Below are positions 59,969-64,000 of a stretch of 64,000 nucleotides of DNA, piece by piece. The notes under the pieces are model-generated. The model did no database searches, was not told where the DNA came from, and saw nothing but the letters and a program-made list of their open reading frames with translations. This stretch comes from JANQRZ01 sp965214485. GTDB taxonomy: Bacteria > Bacteroidota > Rhodothermia > Rhodothermales > JANQRZ01. The DNA lies in the NCBI GenBank assembly GCA_965214485.1, contig CBDCBW010000013.1:62001-126000 (forward strand), in the 5' to 3' direction. Each line of letters starts with the position of its first letter. Position 1 is the stretch's first letter. A program made the translations under genes and the position numbers.

Positions 59969-61630
59969 TCAGCGCACGAGCGTTGCGGTGCGCGTCAAGC
60001 GGAAGGCCTCGCCCACGGCCCGGACGACGTACATCCCGGTCGGCAGGCCGCCGGGTTCGAGCACGAGCCGGTGCGAGCCGGCGGTGAGCGGCCCGTCGTG
60101 CAGCACGGCGACGCGCTGCCCGAGCACGTCGAACACCTCGACCGTCACCGTCTGCGCCTCGGCCACGTCGAGCGCGAGCGCGGTGCGCCGGCTGAAGGGG
60201 TTCGGGAAGGGGACGCCGAGCGCGTGCTCCGGGGGGGCGCTGCCGCCGGGCTCTAGGTCCACGGCACCGAAGCGCCCGCCGACGACGAAGGCGTCGTTCC
60301 TGCCGGCACTCGTCAGCGTCAGGGCGTCGAACGAGGCCGTGTCCTGGAACTGGCCGGCCAGCACGAACCGGGAGCTGGCGAGGTCGGAGGCCAGGCCGGT
60401 GCCGGCGTCGCGCCCCGGCCCCCCGAAGAGCTTGACGAGGAACAGCTCGCCCTCGGCGTCGAACACGGCGAAGTAGCCGTCGCGGCTCTGGGTCGTGATC
60501 GGTGTGTCGGCGAAGGAGCCGGTGCCTTCCGTGTAGCCCGTGATCAGGATTCCGCTGCCGAAGACGCTCAGGGCCGCCGGCGCGTCCCCCCCATCGCTGC
60601 CGCCGCGGCGGCCCCAGACGGCGTTCCCATCGCGGTCGAGCTTCGCCAGGAAAATGTCCGTCGGGCCGGTGCTCGTCAGCAGGTCGCCGCCGATCGTGAT
60701 CGAGGTCGAGAAGCTGCCCTGCACGTAGACGGTGCCGTCGGCCCCCAGCCCGATGCCGCCGTTCCGCATCCCGTCGTCGCCCTCGGCACCGAGGCGGGAA
60801 AACCAGACCGGATCGCCGTCGGGGGTCCACTGGAGGACGAACACGTCGGAGCCGCCGAGGCTCTGGACGGCGGAGCCGCCGAGGCTCACCGTGCCCTCGA
60901 ACACTCCGGCGAGGTAGGGGTGGCCGTTGGGCCCGACGGCCACGCCGCGGGCGAGGTCTGCCTGGCTGGAGCCGCCGCCCCGCGCCCAGAGCACGGCGCC
61001 GTCGGGCGCATACTTGACCAGGAGCAGGTCGCTCCGGCCGTCGCCGTCGAGTGTTGCGCCGCCGAAGGTGGCGGCGTCGGTGAAGCTGCCCGCGAGGTAG
61101 ACGTTGCCGTCGGCGTCGAGGGCGAGGTCGCGGCTGGTGTCGAGGGCGGAGCCGCCGCCCTGGCGGATCCACTGCAGGTCGCCGTCGGGGCTGTACCTGG
61201 CGAGGAACGTATCGTAGCTGCCGAACGAGAAGAGCAGCACGTCCGGGTTGGTGCCCCCGTCGAAGGTGGCGTTGCCGGTGAAGGTGCCGGCGGCGTAGAC
61301 CCCGCCGTCCGGGGCCGCCGCCACGGCGGTGCCGTAGTCGTCGGCCCCGCCTGTGCCGCCGCGCCGCGCCCACAGGGCCTCACCGCCGGGGCCGTACTTG
61401 ACGAAGAAGGCGTCGAGCTCGCCGACGCTCCTGATCGACGCGTCGCCGAAGGCGGCGACCCCCTCGAAGGCCCCGGTGACGTAGCGGCTGCCGTCGGCGG
61501 CGAGGGCGACGTCCTGGCCGGAGTCGTCGTCTGAGCCGCCGCCGCGCAGCGTTTCGTCGAAGAAGAAGGACTGGGCACCGAGGGGGGCGGCGGCCAGGAA
61601 AAGAGCGAGGGCACTCGACAGACGGGTCAT
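59969..61630 (-). CDS. secreted SBBP-repeat protein with sorting domain
   Basis: 553 residues. Signal peptide MTRLSSALALFLAAAPLGAQ. SBBP-type repeats fill about 20-450 (for example DADGNVYLAGSFTDAATFGG, LLVKYAPDGAVLWARGGGSS), then a sorting domain (FPNPFSRRTALALDVAEAQT, VFDVLGQRVAVLHDG, LPTGMYVVRAVG). It is the paralogue of the first half and the end of the preceding protein, without the beta-helix. Lies 85 bases upstream of it on the same strand, so a tandem pair. ATG at 61630 chosen; the frame is open further up but lacks signal features. Confidence 0.87.
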   Translation of the reverse strand: MTRLSSALALFLAAAPLGAQSFFFDETLRGGGSDDDSGQDVALAADGSRYVTGAFEGVAAFGDASIRSVGELDAFFVKYGPGGEALWARRGGTGGADDYGTAVAAAPDGGVYAAGTFTGNATFDGGTNPDVLLFSFGSYDTFLARYSPDGDLQWIRQGGGSALDTSRDLALDADGNVYLAGSFTDAATFGGATLDGDGRSDLLLVKYAPDGAVLWARGGGSSQADLARGVAVGPNGHPYLAGVFEGTVSLGGSAVQSLGGSDVFVLQWTPDGDPVWFSRLGAEGDDGMRNGGIGLGADGTVYVQGSFSTSITIGGDLLTSTGPTDIFLAKLDRDGNAVWGRRGGSDGGDAPAALSVFGSGILITGYTEGTGSFADTPITTQSRDGYFAVFDAEGELFLVKLFGGPGRDAGTGLASDLASSRFVLAGQFQDTASFDALTLTSAGRNDAFVVGGRFGAVDLEPGGSAPPEHALGVPFPNPFSRRTALALDVAEAQTVTVEVFDVLGQRVAVLHDGPLTAGSHRLVLEPGGLPTGMYVVRAVGEAFRLTRTATLVR

Positions 61631-61745
61631 GGCGCGTCGGGGGTGGGGAGAATCGGGGCCGTGGGAGGGCGAAACCACGGGGTAGGCGGTGGGCAGGGCG
61701 GCGTCCGCGTGGATACCTTCCCTCTCTACCTTTTCGACCAATTTC

Positions 61746-62330
61746 ATGCCTACCGAACCTGAGAGGCCCGCCCGCCGCTGGACCACGCTCGCCTCGGAGA
61801 CCGTCGTGGACCGCTGGTGGCTGCGCCTCCGCGCCGACCGCGTCCGGCTCCCGACCGGGGCCGAGATCGAGGAGTTCCACGTCGCCGAGGTGCCCGACTG
61901 GGCGCTCATCGTCGCGCTGACCGACGGCGGGCAGGCCGTGCTCGTCGAGCAGTACCGCTACCCGGTGGACCGGACGGCGCTCGAGTTCGCTGCCGGCATC
62001 ATCGGCGACGGCGAGGTGCCCGTCGAGGCGGCGCGCCGCGAGCTGCTCGAGGAGACCGGCTACGCCGCCGAGACCTGGACGGCGCTCGGCCGCTGCGCGG
62101 TGGAGCCGGCGCGGCAGACCAACTACGGGCACCTGTTCGTCGCGCAGGGGGCCCGCCGCGTCGGCGCGCCGAGGCTCGACGCGACGGAGGACCTGCGGGT
62201 GCGGCTCGTGGAGGCTGACGGCCTCGTCGGGTTGGTCGAGCGCGGGGAGATCGTGCACGGGATGCACGTCGCGGCGGTGTTCTGGGCCCTGCAGCGCGGG
62301 CTGGTGCCGGGGCGAGCGACGAGCGACTGA
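61746..62330 (+). CDS. Nudix hydrolase (ADP-ribose pyrophosphatase-like)
   Basis: 194 residues. The Nudix box is exact: GIIGDGEVPVEAARRELLEE then TGY fits G-x5-E-x7-REUXEEXGU. The N-terminal strands (VVDRWWLRLRADRVRLPTGA, EIEEFHVAEVPDWALIVALT, VLVEQYRYPVDRTALEFAAG) match ADP-ribose pyrophosphatases. Splits nucleoside diphosphates linked to another group, probably ADP-ribose or a nucleotide sugar. ATG at 61746. Divergent from the SBBP gene. Confidence 0.93.
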   Translation: MPTEPERPARRWTTLASETVVDRWWLRLRADRVRLPTGAEIEEFHVAEVPDWALIVALTDGGQAVLVEQYRYPVDRTALEFAAGIIGDGEVPVEAARRELLEETGYAAETWTALGRCAVEPARQTNYGHLFVAQGARRVGAPRLDATEDLRVRLVEADGLVGLVERGEIVHGMHVAAVFWALQRGLVPGRATSD

Positions 62331-62381
62331 AACGCCGTAAAGCTACCGGGCGGGGTGTGAAACTGCCGAGGTGGAGTGCCC

Positions 62382-62409
62382 CGCGCCCGTAGGAGCTCCT
62401 ACGGGCGCG
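62382..62409. repeat. 28-bp perfect palindrome after the Nudix gene
   Basis: The left half CGCGCCCGTAGGAG (62382-62395) is the exact complement of the right half (62396-62409). It lies about 50 bases after the Nudix stop. As RNA it would form a hairpin and could end transcription; as DNA it could be a dimer-binding site. No U-run follows. Confidence 0.7.
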
Positions 62410-62551
62410 CCCGAGTTGGGTGCCCGGGTCGGGAAGGACACCGACCGTCCCGTCGGGCCGGCCGTCCCGCCTCCTCACCCCGGCAGAAACGATTGCCCCG
62501 GCGCAGCGTACCGACGGCTCTTCTCCCCTTTCTTCTCTCACCTCGCTAGCC

Positions 62552-62785
62552 ATGCCGACCGAACGCACGACGCTCCTCGTCTCCGTCAACACGGAAGACG
62601 ACGAGGAGGCTCAGATCAAGAAAATCAACGCCCAGGTCGGGGAGGGCTGGCGCGTCATCCAGAAGATTCCGGTCTCCGGCGGCGGGGCCGGGCCGGGCGG
62701 CAACTCCGAGCACTTCATGCGGATGCAGGTCACTCTCGAACGCAAGATCGACGACGACAACGTAATCGTCGGGAACGACGAGTGA
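62552..62785 (+). CDS. small hypothetical protein
   Basis: 77 residues: MPTERTTLLVSVNTEDDEEA, then QIKKINAQVGEGWRVIQKIP, a Gly-rich turn, and MQVTLERKIDDDNVIVGNDE. The beta-alpha-beta pattern resembles short DUF4177-like proteins (x-x-x-N-x-x-x-x-x-GW). Acidic. Function unknown. ATG at 62552 chosen; the 220 bases before it hold the palindrome but no gene. Confidence 0.65.
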   Translation: MPTERTTLLVSVNTEDDEEAQIKKINAQVGEGWRVIQKIPVSGGGAGPGGNSEHFMRMQVTLERKIDDDNVIVGNDE

Positions 62786-62880
62786 CGAGTGTGGAGCTTT
62801 GATTTTGGAGCGCGGGTCATGCTCGCGTTCAGGGGGAGTCCCGCGCCCGAAATCCAAAATCCCCAGCCCGAAACCGACTC

Positions 62881-63651
62881 ATGCTGTTCCCCATCGGCGA
62901 CGACGACCGCCACCTCGACGGCCCGGCGTTCGTGACCCTGGCCCTGCTGCTGGCGAATGTCGGCGTATTCGTGCTTCAGCTCCTCGACCCGGAGCTGCTC
63001 TACGGCTGGAGCACGATCCCGTTCGAGATCACCACCGGGCAGGACCTCGTCAACGACGCGCAGGCCACGCTCAACCCGGCGAGCCTGGACGAGCTCCCGC
63101 AGCGTCCGGGCCCGACGCCGGTCTACCTGACGCTGCTCTCGAGCATGTTCATGCACGGCGGCTTCGGGCACCTCGGCGGCAACTTGCTCTACCTGTGGAT
63201 CTTCGGCGACAACGTTGAGCACCGCTTCGGGCACGGCGCATTCCTGGCGTTCTACCTCGCGAGCGGCCTCGCCGCGAGCGCCGCGCAGATCGCGCTCGAC
63301 CCGGACTCGGTCATCCCAAACCTGGGCGCGAGCGGGGCGATTTCGGGCGTGCTCGGGGCGTACCTCGTGCTGTTCCCGCGCAACCGCGTCCACGCCATCT
63401 TCTTCTTCCACGTCGTGGCGGTCCCGGCCGTCCTCGCCATCGGGCTGTGGATCGCGTTCCAGTTCGTCAACGGCTTCGGCGCGATTGCCGCGACGGAGCA
63501 GACCGGCGGGGTCGCCTACGGGGCGCACATCGGCGGCTTCTTCGCCGGCGTCGCGCTCGCCCTCCTGCTCCGCCGGGCCCTCCCCGGCGACCGCCCGAAC
63601 GTCCTCCAGCCCGCGATGCGGCGCGACCCTCGCACCCGCCGCCTCTGGTAA
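62881..63651 (+). CDS. rhomboid-family intramembrane serine protease
   Basis: 256 residues with six or seven membrane helices. Catalytic Ser in GASGAISGVLGAYLVLF (GxSG motif) and His in YGAHIGGFFAGVALAL. The region FMHGGFGHLGGNLLYLWIFG with its conserved HxxxN, and the L1-loop insert (TTGQDLVNDAQATLNPASLD), are typical. Cleaves membrane-anchored substrates within the bilayer. Length and motifs are complete, so it is probably active. ATG at 62881. Confidence 0.94.
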   Translation: MLFPIGDDDRHLDGPAFVTLALLLANVGVFVLQLLDPELLYGWSTIPFEITTGQDLVNDAQATLNPASLDELPQRPGPTPVYLTLLSSMFMHGGFGHLGGNLLYLWIFGDNVEHRFGHGAFLAFYLASGLAASAAQIALDPDSVIPNLGASGAISGVLGAYLVLFPRNRVHAIFFFHVVAVPAVLAIGLWIAFQFVNGFGAIAATEQTGGVAYGAHIGGFFAGVALALLLRRALPGDRPNVLQPAMRRDPRTRRLW

Positions 63652-63847
63652 CGCCCGCCGCCTCTCGTGACGGGCCTCTCGTGACGGGAGAGACCGCGCT
63701 CCCGTTAGAGACCGCTGAGCCGCTGGCAACAACAGGAGGGGGGCTCGTTGGAGAGCCGGAGCCCGCTCGCCGGAATGCGTATCCCTTCGGCCGGGGACCT
63801 ATATTCCGAGCTTTCGGCTCCCCCACTCCCTCGACTTCCCGACGCCA
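63652..63847. repeat. short gap with a 14-bp tandem duplication
   Basis: CCTCTCGTGACGGG occurs twice without gap (63661-63674, 63675-63688), 10 bases after the rhomboid stop. A TATATT at 63800 could be a -10 box for the next gene, but no good -35 is seen. Confidence 0.7.
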
Positions 63848-64000
63848 ATGAGGTCCTCTTCCCCCTCGGTCACGCCGCCTGTTGAACGCCGTAGGTGGAC
63901 CACGGAAAAGATATGGGAGCTGGGGGTGCCGCTTGCGTTTCTGGGAGCTGCGTGCGCCGCGATGCTCGGGGCGATCTTGCTGCGGACCGGCGGCGTGTTT
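63848..64000 (+). CDS. start of an unknown membrane protein (cut by window edge)
   Basis: 51 codons from the ATG at 63848. A basic, Ser/Pro-rich start (MRSSSPSVTPPVERRRWTTE) is followed by a hydrophobic stretch, VPLAFLGAACAAMLGAILL, about residues 30-48, so it is a membrane protein with the N-terminus probably inside. Family not identifiable from this part. Confidence 0.6.
   Translation, partial: MRSSSPSVTPPVERRRWTTEKIWELGVPLAFLGAACAAMLGAILLRTGGVF

Overview
This is a high-GC bacterial window (about 70% G+C by eye). The most likely source is the Rhodothermota (Rhodothermia) side of the Bacteroidota superphylum. Six large secreted proteins end in the 'YPNPF...DVLGRRV...LPSGVYVVR' type of C-terminal secretion (sorting) domain typical of Bacteroidota and Rhodothermota. 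The window also carries GbsR-type regulator, PQQ-type propeller and SBBP-repeat families common in that group, a tRNA-Ala(CGC), and acidic proteins. No genus is claimed.

Layout. 1-5 kb: end of an unknown gene, a cytochrome P450 with a damaged 5' end, an intact IS1595-type insertion sequence, and an MBOAT O-acyltransferase. Then comes a repeat-filled gap holding REP-like hairpins, a leucine-rich-repeat gene relic and a 166-bp MITE. 5-18 kb is mostly core functions: an overlapping GbsR-like / UPF0102 / isoaspartyl-peptidase operon, a SAM hydroxide adenosyltransferase, envelope proteins, an orphan sensor histidine kinase, purA, a STAS protein and secD-secF. Two small genes here (TMEM175-like channel, four-helix-bundle protein) are frameshifted. 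19-28 kb: glpK, a glycoamylase-like hydrolase, an AbgT transporter, an M28 peptidase lipoprotein and an M43 metalloprotease. 28-36 kb: an M36 metalloprotease and two glucose/sorbosone-dehydrogenase-like propellers, all with sorting domains. 36-46 kb: tRNA-Ala, a truncated fdhD in a DUF1641-DUF3995-fdhD remnant operon, peptidase E, a methyltransferase, a BI-1 family protein, a subtilase lipoprotein, a YflT-like stress protein and an acyl-CoA synthetase. 46-53 kb: an envelope-stress-like cluster (four-helix membrane protein, YtxH-like helical protein, holin-X, DUF3618, porin, DUF421) interrupted by an IS630-type element. 53-64 kb: the tyrosine-degradation pair hpd-hmgA, two SBBP-repeat secreted proteins, a Nudix hydrolase, a rhomboid protease and the start of an unknown membrane protein.

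How the parts fit. Secreted proteases and propeller enzymes with one shared type of sorting domain point to a type IX-like export route, but no machinery genes are here. hpd and hmgA carry out consecutive steps of tyrosine breakdown. secD and secF form one membrane complex.

The most distinctive feature is DNA plasticity. There is a dispersed repeat family with 9-bp purine-rich arrays, a 166-bp MITE pair (one copy regenerates a stop codon), a 269-bp identical stretch shared by two otherwise diverged paralogues, and many fresh 9-23 bp tandem duplications, one of which kills a gene.
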